Shown here: in pieces, positions 53,143 to 62,114 of the stretch
Numbering within the stretch: position 1 is the first letter of the stretch
Layout: each line of letters begins with the position of its first letter
Assembly: GCF_019091455.1 (NCBI RefSeq)
Contig: NZ_JAGXJN010000008.1
Span: 7,600 to 71,599 of the forward strand
Direction of reading: 5' to 3'
Length of the DNA: 64,000 nt
DNA from: Chitinophaga sp. GbtcB8
GTDB lineage: Bacteria > Bacteroidota > Bacteroidia > Chitinophagales > Chitinophagaceae
The notes under the pieces: model-generated
The model's input: only the letters and a program-made list of their open reading frames with translations
The model's database searches: none
What the model was told of the DNA's origin: nothing
Program-made: the position numbers and the translations under genes

Positions 53143-53416
53143 GAAATGCAATTTAATGTTTCCCTGGCAACCTTATTATATCACATTCCGTATACATGAT
53201 ATTCCCAATTATTATATCTTTAGGTGGGACAATTCGAGAGAGAAACTAAAAAAAATTTTTTTACAGATTAAACCTTTCGTCAAATGGGCTGTCTGATAGA
53301 TAGCAACTTTCCCGAGGAAATTATAAATAATTGATACTGAGCAATTTTACATCGTTTTCCCCTGAAGATATTTTAAAGTTTTGATGCTACAGTACAGAAT
53401 ATAGGTTAAATGGTAA
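53143..53416. other. Gene-free AT-rich leader to an orphan terminator
   Basis: No gene is seen on either strand. TATCTTTA at 53215-53222 is one base off the -7 consensus. If it works, an RNA of about 220 nt would run to the terminator at 53417. A run of A8 then T7 lies near 53249-53263. Confidence 0.35.
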
Positions 53417-53449
53417 GTCCCTGCAATTTTTTGCGGGGACCTTTTTTTT
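53417..53449 (+). terminator. Orphan Rho-independent terminator
   Basis: The stem GTCCCTGC / GCGGGGAC (53417-53424 with 53433-53440, one G-U pair) is followed by eight T residues. No gene precedes it on the + strand; the nearest + strand gene, rnc, ends about 2.8 kb upstream. Confidence 0.75.
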
Positions 53450-54383
53450 ACACGCAATTTTCCCCGCAAACGTACGAGTGTTAAATAGTGTTAACGATTT
53501 TAGCCTGTTGCTGAAATTTTTTTCAACTTTTTTTGAAGCAGCAGCGCTATTTTTTTTGATAGGGGATAACACTTTCGTGATATGATAAAACCCCTGGATA
53601 CCGCGGCGGTACTGGTTGTTACCCTGGGGGGCAGAGCGGTCAGGTCCTCTTACAATTCCTGTTCTTAGGAGCGATGATGTTTGTTAAGACGAATGCTTTG
53701 GAATGGATAATGCTCCAAGAAATATTTCCTGCAGATGATGTTTTCTTGTTAAAGCCGATGTTTTGAATGGGTGATGCATTGTAAGAACAATGATGCCGGT
53801 TGCAAATGCTAAGGCGCTAAAATTCCGTAGACGGATGTTGCGCAAATAGCTTCAAACCTGGCGGTAAAAAAGAGCAAACATGTTCATCCATAAACAGCTA
53901 TTTATTACCTACTGCACAGGGACAGCAGTGAGCGGCTGCAGCCCGGCCGCACTTTATTATAATTGACCTGTAATCCGCTATCACAGGGCATTTCAGAAAA
54001 CATAAAATACAGGTTAAAATCTTTTTACGTTAACCGATGATTAACATATTAAAAATTAGAATCTGTTTAATTTCGGTCCTGAAACGAGGGAGATAATCAA
54101 CCCATCTTCCGGTTCAGGAATAGCTGTTTATTTGAGTTCAAAATATTGGGGTACTGCATTTAAAAAATCATTACCCGGCCATATCTGGAAGGGGGGACAT
54201 TTTTTATGGCTGCTTTCAGAGCACAAATAAATAAAACGAAATAAACAGCAGTCCTCATCATAACGGCCCCGCATAAAATTCTTTTACCGTACGTATTGTT
54301 ACGGGTTAACATATTGTCATTGTCATGTGAATGTTTGCAAGAATCATTTTGTGTCTTTTAATGGTTAAACCAAATAGGGAATG
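53450..54383. other. Gene-free region with a degenerate direct repeat
   Basis: No convincing gene. Two copies of a repeat of about 46-50 bp lie at about 53671-53716 and 53731-53780; both contain GATGATGTTT, then TTAA, then AATGG, T and ATGC. A weaker third copy may start near 53789. TCCTGAA / TTCAGGA (54077-54083 with 54113-54119) is an inverted repeat without a T tail. Confidence 0.5.
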
Positions 54384-54411
54384 AGCCTGATATTCATCAG
54401 GCTTCCTTTTT
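54384..54411 (+). terminator. Rho-independent terminator in the gene-free region
   Basis: A perfect 8-bp stem AGCCTGAT / ATCAGGCT (54384-54391 with 54396-54403) has a four-base loop and is followed by TCCTTTTT. No coding gene precedes it. Confidence 0.7.
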
Positions 54412-54441
54412 GGGGATAAGCAGGCATCACCTTAAACTTAT

Positions 54442-54470
54442 CGGATGATCTCATACATCATCCGTTTTTT
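54442..54470 (+). terminator. Second Rho-independent terminator in the gene-free region
   Basis: A perfect 8-bp stem CGGATGAT / ATCATCCG (54442-54449 with 54457-54464) is followed by TTTTTT. It lies only 31 bp after the previous terminator. Confidence 0.75.
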
Positions 54471-54576
54471 ACTAAACGTTGTGTCTTAATGGATAGCTTG
54501 ACGGAGCTTGATGTCTATCCGGCTCTTACATTTTATGCTGTTATTTTTATTAGTCTACAAATTTTGTAGGATATTA

Positions 54577-54643
54577 TTTGGTAATTCAATAAGCCTCTTT
54601 TATATTTGTATCACCACCCTAATTAATCACCACCATTAATTAG
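54577..54643 (+). promoter_or_regulatory. Strong promoter with inverted repeat at the transcript start
   Basis: TTTG (54577-54580), 20 bp, TATATTTG (54601-54608) is an almost ideal Bacteroidota promoter. Just upstream CTACAA / TTGTAG (about 54555-54569) is a dyad. At the expected start, CTAATTAAT / ATTAATTAG (54619-54627 with 54635-54643) is a perfect 9-bp inverted repeat, and TCACCACC occurs twice 16 bp apart (54611 and 54627). Confidence 0.75.
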
Positions 54644-54680
54644 TTGATTTATAAAAACCAGCACCTATAAATTAACTAAC

Positions 54681-54737
54681 ATGCCTTCAAAACCTTTACT
54701 GACCTCATTTTCCGGCTGTATGACCTGTTGTTGCTGA
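54681..54737 (+). CDS. Leader peptide of 18 residues ending Cys-Cys-Cys
   Basis: The frame ATG...TGA encodes MPSKPLLTSFSGCMTCCC, with Cys at 13, 16, 17 and 18, in the untranslated leader of the YceI-like gene about 66 nt after the predicted transcript start. Polycysteine short ORFs are known in mycobacteria as cysteine-responsive attenuators; use here is inference. The last Cys codons overlap a small hairpin GTTGC / GCAAC (54730-54734 with 54740-54744) followed by TTTT, the arrangement expected of an attenuator. The stem is only 5 bp, and no homologue has been looked for. The main alternative is chance. Confidence 0.5.
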   Translation: MPSKPLLTSFSGCMTCCC

Positions 54738-54827
54738 ATGCAACTTTTCCTTTCATACCATCTTACTAAAATAATATACTAAGTAAGGATCCAGAACCAA
54801 CGTTTAACTTTTGTTCTCTGTTGTTAG

Positions 54828-54858
54828 GCCTGCGGGGCTGCTACGGTAGCCTTGCAGG
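54828..54858 (+). promoter_or_regulatory. Strong leader hairpin upstream of the YceI-like gene
   Basis: CCTGCGGGGCT and AGCCTTGCAGG form an 11-bp stem (two G-U pairs) around an eight-base loop. No T run follows directly; TTTTTT comes at about 54884-54889, just before the ATG at 54890. Confidence 0.55.
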
Positions 54859-54889
54859 TATTTGTAACAGGGGCAGTCAATCCTTTTTT

Positions 54890-55576
54890 ATGCAATACGC
54901 AGCTTCTTTTGCCTCTATAGGCGTAATCGTTATACTCATCGCATATACTGTACAGTCAACCGTAACACAGGTAAATAAGCTCAGTCCTTTTACTAGCGGT
55001 ACCGTGCAGCACAGCAACCGTTTATTTGGCAGCAGCACCGCTGTTAAGTCCACCGTTTTCCTGGTAGATAAAACCAACAGCACCCTGATCTGGACAGCCA
55101 GGAAAGTAAACGGGCAGCACACCGGCAGTATCCGTATCAGCAAGGGTACCCTGGAGCTGGATAGTAACCAGCTGCAGCGCGGCAGCTTTGAGCTGGATAC
55201 CCGCTCTATTACGGTTACTGATCTGAAAGATGCAGACAGCAATGCCAAACTGACCAGACATTTAAAAAGCGATGATTTTTTTGCAGTGGAAAAATTCCCT
55301 GCCGCTAATTTTACTGTTAACAGTGTAACAGCGGTAAGCGCTAACCAGCATACGGTTACAGGTAAGCTTACCATTAAAGGCATTACCCATGACCTAAGCT
55401 TTCCTGCAACGGTTGTTATTAATGGCAGTAAGCTTAGCGCCAAAGCATTGGTGAAAATAGACCGTACCAAATATGATATTAAGTTCCGCTCAAAAAGCTT
55501 TTTTGAAAACCTGGGCCATAAAGCGATCTATGATGATTTTGACCTGGATATAACCTTGCTGGCCAGCGCACAGTAA
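54890..55576 (+). CDS. Exported YceI-like protein
   Basis: The ATG at 54890 is chosen because the frame upstream (open from a TTG at 54821) is occupied by a leader hairpin. The 228-residue protein starts with a membrane or signal segment (about 5-25, ASFASIGVIVILIAYTVQ) and a Thr/Ser-rich linker. A YceI domain begins near residue 60 (LVDKTNSTLIWTARKVNGQH) and includes HLKSDDFFAVEKFPAANFTV and ITHDLSFPATV. The lipocalin-like barrel likely binds a hydrophobic ligand in the periplasm. It is placed after the Cys-rich leader; no sulfur-metabolism gene is adjacent. Confidence 0.85.
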   Translation: MQYAASFASIGVIVILIAYTVQSTVTQVNKLSPFTSGTVQHSNRLFGSSTAVKSTVFLVDKTNSTLIWTARKVNGQHTGSIRISKGTLELDSNQLQRGSFELDTRSITVTDLKDADSNAKLTRHLKSDDFFAVEKFPAANFTVNSVTAVSANQHTVTGKLTIKGITHDLSFPATVVINGSKLSAKALVKIDRTKYDIKFRSKSFFENLGHKAIYDDFDLDITLLASAQ

Positions 55577-55688
55577 TTTGTATCATATCATTTGCCGGTG
55601 GGAGGTTTGATCTGCTTGTTGCGCGGCTGGAAGAAAGCAGCTATCTTGGTTGCGCCAACCAATATACAAGCAGATTAAACTAAAAACT

Positions 55689-56378
55689 ATGAGTAAATGG
55701 TTAATGGGGGTACCCGCCCTGCTCTTGCCTATGCTGACTGTGCAAGCACAGAACATCAGTAAATACAATAACCGCGATAAGATCCAGCATGGCCGCTATA
55801 CACTGCTGGTGGTGAACAAAGACTCCACCTTTAACCCGGAGGTAAAGCAAAAGCTGGAAGATGCATTTTTTAAAGTATATCCTAAGCTAGCCGACACGTT
55901 CAATAAAAAAACCTTGCGGAAAGTAACCTTTATAATAAACCCTGAATATGAAGGGGTGGCGGCTACCGATGCCAGCAGCGGCGTGGTAAGCCTTAGCCCT
56001 GAATGGTTCCGCAAGCACCCGGAAGATATAGATGTGGTTACACACGAAGTAATGCACATTGTACAGAACTATCCGAGTCCTGAACCCGGCTGGTTAACAG
56101 AGGGTATTGCAGATTATGTACGTTATGCGTTTGGAATAGATAATGCAGGCGCTAACTGGCAGCTGCCGTCTTACTCACCCGCACAGAATTATACACAAAG
56201 CTACCGCACTACTGCCCGCTTCCTGGCGTGGCTGGAAAAGAAAGTAAAACCTGGTATTGTAAAAGTGCTGGATGACAGCATGCGCAACCAGAAATACACC
56301 CCGCAGATCTGGCAAACCTTAACCGGTAAAAGCCTGGATGAGCTGTGGAGCAGCTACGCGCAAAACCCGGAATTATAA
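55689..56378 (+). CDS. Basic secretory protein-like (BSP) metalloprotease
   Basis: From ATG 55689 the protein has 229 residues with a signal peptide (MSKWLMGVPALLLPMLTVQA). The zinc site HEVMHIVQN has the HExxH form (about 118-122), and the nearby GWLTEGIADYVRYAFG is typical of the plant basic secretory protein family (PF04450), whose bacterial members are secreted and of uncertain substrate. The third zinc ligand is probably in the downstream segment. It follows the YceI-like gene by 112 bp and ends in a strong terminator. Confidence 0.88.
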   Translation: MSKWLMGVPALLLPMLTVQAQNISKYNNRDKIQHGRYTLLVVNKDSTFNPEVKQKLEDAFFKVYPKLADTFNKKTLRKVTFIINPEYEGVAATDASSGVVSLSPEWFRKHPEDIDVVTHEVMHIVQNYPSPEPGWLTEGIADYVRYAFGIDNAGANWQLPSYSPAQNYTQSYRTTARFLAWLEKKVKPGIVKVLDDSMRNQKYTPQIWQTLTGKSLDELWSSYAQNPEL

Positions 56379-56399
56379 GGTAATAGATATATAAATTAA

Positions 56400-56441
56400 G
56401 AACGCCGGTGCAGGTTACCTGTACCGGCGTTCCCGTTTTTT
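56400..56441 (+). terminator. Terminator after the BSP protease gene
   Basis: A near-perfect 16-bp stem GAACGCCGGTGCAGGT / ACCTGTACCGGCGTTC (56400-56415 with 56417-56432, one G-U pair) is followed by TTTTTT. The loop is very small, so the innermost pairs probably stay open. Confidence 0.85.
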
Positions 56442-56647
56442 AGCCCCCGGAATATCTTATCAAGGTTGCAGGCAGTTAATTTTCGCAAACAATCGGTTAA
56501 TTAGTGTGACATAGACACTTATTTTACTATGTAATTTTAGTCTCACAGATAGTACTGAACATTCAACCAAAGGAAGCAGACCAGCATCGGCCCGGGGCAT
56601 AATTAGCCGGTACTGTAATTCATGTAGCTTTTTTACCATTAAAACAT

Positions 56648-59632
56648 ATGGACATGCGCTTATTTCACGTTAAGGCCACGCTGTTATTAATACCGTGGTT
56701 ATTTGCATCGGGGTACCTGCTGGCACAGGGTATACCGGTATCCGGTAAGGTCACAGATGCAAAGGAAGGCAATCCGCTGCCAGGCGTCAGCGTGTCGGTA
56801 GCCGGCACCAATACCGGCAGCATTACGGATGTAACCGGTCATTATACACTTACTGCACCTGCCGGCAGCAAAACACTGATCTTTAAGTTTACGGGTATGA
56901 AAACCGTGGAGATGCCGCTGAATGGGCGTTCCACCGTGGATATACAGCTGGAATCAACCGAAGTTGGTTTGAATGAAGTAGTAGTAGTAGGTTTTGGTTC
57001 GGCGCGTTAAGGCGATGTTACCCGCGCTATTGCCAGTGTAAAATCAGAGAACTTTGTAAAAGGGGCGGTACGCGATGCTGCACAGCTGATACAGGGTAAA
57101 GTAGCCGGGTTAACTATATCCACCCCCAGCGGCAACCCTACAGAGAATACACAGATACAGCTGCGCGGAAATACTACCTTAAAGGCAGGCACCTCACCCC
57201 TGGTATTGATAGATGGCATTCCCGGTACTTTAAATACAGTAGCGCCGGAAGATATTGAGTCCATTGATGTGCTGAAAGACGGTTCTGCAGCGGCTATTTA
57301 CGGTACGCGCGGCACCAATGGCGTAATCCTGATCACCACTAAAAAGCTGCATGGCGACATGCGGCCTACTGTGCAGTACGATGGTTATGTAAGTGTGCAA
57401 ACCATTGCCCGCCGCCCCGAATTTTTAACCGGGGATGATTACCGCCGGCTGATCAAGGAAGGCATTGACTTTGTAGATTACGGCGCCTCTACCGACTGGC
57501 TGAAGGAAATTACACGCACCCCGGTGAGCCATACACATAATCTTAGCTTCCAGGGTGGCAGCGCCACTACCAATGTAACTGCATCATTTAACTACCGGAA
57601 CTGGCAGGGCCTTTTCCTTAACTCCGACAATAAGCAGGTAACCGGCCGTGCGGATGTGAACCACAGTATGCTGGATGGCAAGCTGAAGGCCAACCTGAAT
57701 GTGATCACCCGCAGCCGCACCTACTGGTCTGGTGTAGATGCCGGGGAAGGAGGTTTTAGCGATGGCAACAGCTTCAATAGTTATGTGTACCGGCAGGCGC
57801 TGATACGTAACCCAACAGACAGCGTGCGCAATTCAAAAGGCGACTGGCTGGAACGTAACATTTATTTCTATGATAACCCGGTGGCCTACCTCATGGAATC
57901 ATACGGGCAAAATGATGAAAGGGAAACGCGCCTGAACGGCAGCCTTACGCTGGAACCCATTAAGGACCTGAAGTTTAAGCTGCTGCTGTCCGGCAATCAA
58001 TGGTCGGAAACAAGAGGGTATGCAGAAACCAAGAAACATGTATCTACCGTAAAAAATAACCGCAATGGGTATGCCTCCCGCGGCAACTCGGAACGGCGTG
58101 ATAAACTGCTGGAATTTACCACGGAATATGCGCGCAGCTTTCAAAAGCACCGTTTGAGCTTATTGGGTGGTTACAGCTACCAGGATAATACGCGGGAGAA
58201 TTTTTATATGCAGAACTGGGATTTCCCAACGGATCAATATTCCTATAACAGCATGGAAACCGGCAATGCCTTAAAACGAGGCGATGCCGTTATGGGCAGC
58301 TTTAAGGACAAATGGAAGCTGATTGGTTTCTTCGGAAGGTTAAGCTATAACTGGGATGATAAGTATCTGTTGCTGGCCAGTGTGCGGCATGAAGGATCCA
58401 CCAAATTCGGCAGCAATAACCGCTGGGGCACATTCCCTGCTGTGTCCCTCGGATGGCGCGTAAGCAAGGAATCTTTTATGAGCGGCCTTACCTGGCTGGA
58501 TGATCTGAAACTTCGTGCAGGCTTTGGCGTTACCGGTACTATTCCTGATGACCTGTACGCTTCCCTGCGCAGCTTTAATTATGGCAACCGTTTCCTGGTA
58601 AACGGGGTATGGGTGCAGGGGCTGGATGCCGTGCGCAACCCCAATGCAGACCTGCGGTGGGAAAAGAAAGAGGAGTATAATATAGGGCTGGACTTTTCAT
58701 TGATGGACAGCCGCATTTATGGCAGCATAGACGCTTACCGCCGTTTAACAAAAGATGCCTTGTTTGATTACCAGGTACCGGTGCCGCCTTACCCCATGCC
58801 GGAGATTGTGGCTAATGCCGCGCAGATCAGGAATACCGGATTGGAGGTGCTGCTGAACTTTGTACCGGTACGTAATAAAAATTTCCAGTGGACATCCGGC
58901 TTAAATTATTCCACCAACAAGAACATGCTGGTATCCCTTTCCAGCAGCAGCTTTGCCGCTACCAACGATTACTTTGATGCCGGCTACACCGGGGAGCCTA
59001 TACAGGAAGCCACCCATCGTGTGCAGGTAGGTAAACCTATCGGTAATTTTTACGGGTATAAGTCTATTGGAATTGATGATAATGGCCGCTGGATCATTGA
59101 AGGAAAAGATGGCAAACCTGTAGCCAGCGCCGATAAAAGCCCGGACGATAAAAAGATCCTGGGCAACGGGTTACCCAAACATTTCCTGGGATGGAACAAT
59201 ACGGTGCAGTATAAGAACTTTGACCTGAACATTACCATGCGCGGCGCTTTTGGTTTCCAGGTGCTGAACTTTCAGCGGCTGTTTTATGAGAACCCGAAGG
59301 TAGTGCAGTATAACATGCTTAATACTGCGTTTGATAAAGTATATGGTAAAACCCGGCTGAATGATGACCTGGCGCTGGTAAGCTACTATATTGAGAATGG
59401 CGATTACTGGAAGATAGATAACGTTACCCTGGGTTACAACTTCAACACCAAAGGTTTAAAGTATATACGGAATGCCCGCATTTATGTAGCAGCCCTGAAC
59501 CTGGCTACCATTACCGGTTATAAAGGTATTGACCCGGAAGTGAACCGCATTGGCCTGGCGCCTGGTGATGATGAGCGGGATAAGTACCCTACCACCCGCA
59601 CTTTTACCGCAGGCGTAAACCTTACTTTTTAA
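56648..59632 (+). pseudogene. SusC/RagA TonB-linked receptor interrupted by an in-frame stop
   Basis: The frame is that of a complete SusC of about 994 residues except for TAA at 57008-57010, right after the TonB box (LNEVVVVGFGSAR). The frame continues unbroken with GDVTRAIASVKSEN, the plug (LIDGIPGT, then VLKDGSAAAIYGTRGTNGVI) and the full barrel to a C-terminal aromatic end. A single base change from AAA, CAA or GAA would explain it. The upstream part encodes the signal peptide and carboxypeptidase-regulatory-like domain. Possibilities are a real nonsense mutation, a sequencing error, or suppression. The paired SusD gene is intact. Confidence 0.85.
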
Positions 59633-59642
59633 AACAATAGTT

Positions 59643-61232
59643 ATGAAAAACAGGCATTGTATATATACAGGTTTGATGATGATAGCTGTGATGTTATTCA
59701 CAGGCAGCGCATGCACCAAACTGGATCCGGAAACTTTTTCGGAGATCGTGGAAGAAAATATTACTTACAAGGAATCAGATACCGCTGCTATTATTGCGCA
59801 GGCCTACAGCCCTTTGCGGCCTGTAATGGCCGACTGGATGGGGCTATTTGACCTGCAGGAAGAAAGCGCTGATGAAATTATTACACCAGCGCGGCCTAAC
59901 GGCTGGTATGATGGCGGCACCTATCAGCGTATGCATCGCCATACCTGGACCTCTTTGCAGGAACAGCCCAGCTCATTATGGGGGCGTGTATACCTTGGCG
60001 TTGTAAATGCCAACCGCGCCATCTCATTAATTGAATCCGGCGAGCTGCCGGTAGGGGCGGCAAAGCCAAGCCTGCTTGCAGAGCTGAAGGCGCTGCGTAC
60101 TTACTATTACTATATTTTATGCGACAACTTTGGCAATGTACCATTGATCATTGACTACAAGGATCTTTCTGTTCCTAAACAAAGCAAGCGGCAGGAGGTA
60201 TATGATTTTATGGTAAAGGAGCTGAATGATAATATGGCGCAGCTCCGCGAATCGGCCGGTACCGGCATGTATGGCCGTTTTAATAAATGGGCGGCTAAAA
60301 CACTGCTGGCTAAAATATATCTGAATGCGCAGGTGTATACCGGTACAGCAGCGTTTCCGCAATGTTTGCAGCAGTGCAATGATATAATACAGGCTGCCGG
60401 CACGGTAGGTTATATGCTGGAGCCGCAGTACCGCGATAATTTTAAGACCAATAATGAAACATCCCGGGAGCTGATCTTTACCATTCCTTATGACGATGTG
60501 AATGCACTGGGCTTTATTATCCATATGAAAACACTGGATCCCCTGAGCCAGCAGGTATTCCGCATGGAAGCGCAGCCCTGGGGAGGTAACTGTGCGGTGC
60601 CGCAGTTCATTGACACCTATGATGCTGCTGACACCCGGTTAAAAGATACCTGGCTGCAGGGCCCGCAGAAAACGCCGGCTGGAGTGGAAGTGATCGACTA
60701 TGTAAAATATGTGGAGAGCATAGAAAAAAGTAAATCAAATGAAGGTTACCGGATCGGTAAGTACGAGATCAAGGTGGGGGCTAAAGGCTCTTTGAGCAAC
60801 GACTTCCCCGTATTCCGCTATGCAGATGTGCTGATGATGAAGGCAGAATGCCTGTTACGTGCCGGCCAGACTGCGGAAGCTGCTGCATTGGTAACCCAGG
60901 TACGCCAGCGGGCATTTGCCAGCACCACGCCTGCCAAAGCCATAGTTACTGTGGCAGACCTTCAAAAAGGCAGCAGCTACCAATATGGTTACTGGAACAA
61001 TGGGCAGATCACCGAACTGCAGGGTGGGGCAGATGTTACCTACGGCCGTTTCCTGGATGAGCTGGGCTGGGAATTTGCGGCGGAAGGCCACCGCCGGCAG
61101 GACCTGATCCGTTTTGGTATTTTCACTACTAAAAAGTGGTTCCAGCACCGGCCCAACGGGGATAACCGGAAGCTGTTCTTTATACCGCAGGAGGAGATGA
61201 ATAAGAACCCGAACCTGATACAGAACCCGTAA
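59643..61232 (+). CDS. SusD/RagB family surface lipoprotein
   Basis: The 529-residue protein has a lipoprotein signal with Cys in LFTGSACTKLDPE (about residue 24), the usual TKLDPE follow-on, NANRAISLIESGE and LLAELKALRTYYYYILCDNFGNVPL in the TPR region (about 115-160), and the C-terminal GWEFAAEGHRRQDLIRFG with FFIPQEEMNKNPNLIQNP typical of SusD. It caps the SusC channel and binds the nutrient. It starts 10 nt after the SusC frame. With SusC interrupted, whether the system works is open. Confidence 0.94.
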   Translation: MKNRHCIYTGLMMIAVMLFTGSACTKLDPETFSEIVEENITYKESDTAAIIAQAYSPLRPVMADWMGLFDLQEESADEIITPARPNGWYDGGTYQRMHRHTWTSLQEQPSSLWGRVYLGVVNANRAISLIESGELPVGAAKPSLLAELKALRTYYYYILCDNFGNVPLIIDYKDLSVPKQSKRQEVYDFMVKELNDNMAQLRESAGTGMYGRFNKWAAKTLLAKIYLNAQVYTGTAAFPQCLQQCNDIIQAAGTVGYMLEPQYRDNFKTNNETSRELIFTIPYDDVNALGFIIHMKTLDPLSQQVFRMEAQPWGGNCAVPQFIDTYDAADTRLKDTWLQGPQKTPAGVEVIDYVKYVESIEKSKSNEGYRIGKYEIKVGAKGSLSNDFPVFRYADVLMMKAECLLRAGQTAEAAALVTQVRQRAFASTTPAKAIVTVADLQKGSSYQYGYWNNGQITELQGGADVTYGRFLDELGWEFAAEGHRRQDLIRFGIFTTKKWFQHRPNGDNRKLFFIPQEEMNKNPNLIQNP

Positions 61233-61246
61233 TAAGGCCTATATCC

Positions 61247-61280
61247 GCCCGCCATGTTAAAGCATGGCGGGCTTTTTTTT
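61247..61280 (+). terminator. Terminator of the second SusC/SusD operon
   Basis: A perfect 10-bp stem GCCCGCCATG / CATGGCGGGC (61247-61256 with 61263-61272) is followed by eight T residues, the last of which form part of the tRNA promoter. Confidence 0.9.
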
Positions 61281-61308
61281 GGAATTGTGGGTAAAAACCT
61301 TATTTTTG
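61278..61308 (+). promoter_or_regulatory. tRNA-Ser promoter overlapping the preceding terminator
   Basis: TTTG (61278-61281) lies in the T run of the SusD terminator. It is followed by 19 bp and TATTTTTG (61301-61308), 26 bp before the tRNA. Confidence 0.65.
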
Positions 61309-61334
61309 CGTCCCTGAATTGGGAATTTTCAACC

Positions 61335-61421
61335 GGAGAAGTGCAGGAGTGGTTGAACTGGCACGCCTGGAAAGTGTGTAAACTCGAAAGGGTTTCAAGG
61401 GTTCGAATCCCTTCTTCTCCG
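61335..61421 (+). tRNA. tRNA-Ser (anticodon GGA)
   Basis: Acceptor arms GGAGAAG and CTTCTCC pair (61335-61341 with 61414-61420). The anticodon loop CTGGAAA sits on the stem CACGC / GTGTG and gives GGA, reading UCC and UCU. There is a long variable arm, as expected of a class II tRNA, and the T arm is GGGTTCGAATCCC. CCA is not encoded. The gene lies at the edge of AT-richer DNA. Confidence 0.95.
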
Positions 61422-61445
61422 CTAAAGGGGATTTCAGTATTCTCA

Positions 61446-61480
61446 AAAAAGGTTGCTCAGAGAATGAGCAACCTTTTTTC
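61446..61480 (+). terminator. Terminator of the tRNA-Ser transcript
   Basis: The stem GGTTGCTCA / TGAGCAACC (61451-61459 with 61465-61473), flanked by A6 and T6, ends the transcript about 50 nt after the tRNA. Confidence 0.85.
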
Positions 61481-61973
61481 TTTTTGGCCTGTTTCTTTAT
61501 TTCTCAACTGTTCTGGTTTATTATCTTGTCTGATATTATTGGGGTAAATTGAATGGGACAACAATTCAAAGCGAGGGTGTTGTGTAATAGCCTTGAAGCA
61601 ATTAGTGGAATATAACAGCAACCGGTTCGTGTGCCGCGAACGGTACAATGTTATCAAAAAAAAGGAATCAAGACCACTAACAACCATAACATATTTTGAT
61701 CATTGTTTGAAACACTGATAATAATTATATTAATAATAAGATCAGAAGAATCATTCTCCAAATAAACCATCCCTTTTTAGATATCTTTTTCATATCAAAT
61801 CCTTGATTTAATAAATGAGCACTAACCACAATAAGATGAACAGCCTCAGGACGGTTTAAATGCCCGGTGCTACCGGTAAACCGGACAAGATCCGCTAAAT
61901 AAGATGCGAAGTAATATTCTATCGTAATTTTTAATCAACGTATAGCAAACTTCAAGATCAAAGGCACATCGAC

Positions 61974-61993
61974 TTTATCTTAATTAAGATAAA
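61974..61993. promoter_or_regulatory. 20-bp perfect palindrome upstream of the oxidase gene
   Basis: TTTATCTTAATTAAGATAAA is an exact palindrome. TATCTTTA at 62017-62024 is one base off the -7 consensus, which would put the palindrome centre near -47, a usual place for an activator. Confidence 0.5.
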
Positions 61994-62093
61994 AATGTCT
62001 TTTATTATATTTCCCGTATCTTTACACTCCAATAAGATCTATGTAATGAAAGGAATAAGGTGTTTGAAGAGTTAGTTTTTTTTGAAATAATAA

Positions 62094-62109
62094 AAGACAA
62101 AATTGTCTT
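62094..62109. promoter_or_regulatory. Second dyad next to the oxidase start codon
   Basis: AAGACAA / TTGTCTT, separated by AA, ends 5 bp before the ATG at 62115. As RNA it could form a short hairpin over the translation start; as DNA it could be an operator. Confidence 0.45.
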
Positions 62110-62114
62110 ATTTT

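Larger units (their letters stand above)
61481..62114. other. AT-rich spacer between tRNA-Ser and the oxidase gene
   Basis: No supported gene. It contains two palindromes described separately. On the minus strand a frame without stops runs from 61934 to 61725 (about 70 codons) but has no ATG until 61793, so I do not call it. Confidence 0.5.

Noticed and set aside
53387..53572. 61-codon minus-strand frame in the gene-free region
   Set aside because: Lys/Asn-rich low-complexity sequence across the orphan terminator; no sign of selection.
54821..54889. TTG start for the YceI-like gene
   Set aside because: It would put a strong leader hairpin inside the coding region and add residues before the signal segment.
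61725..61934. Minus-strand frame of about 70 codons, ending in a hydrophobic helix (WFIWRMILLILLLI)
   Set aside because: There is no ATG until 61793 and the rest lacks a start; it could be a gene remnant but the support is too weak.
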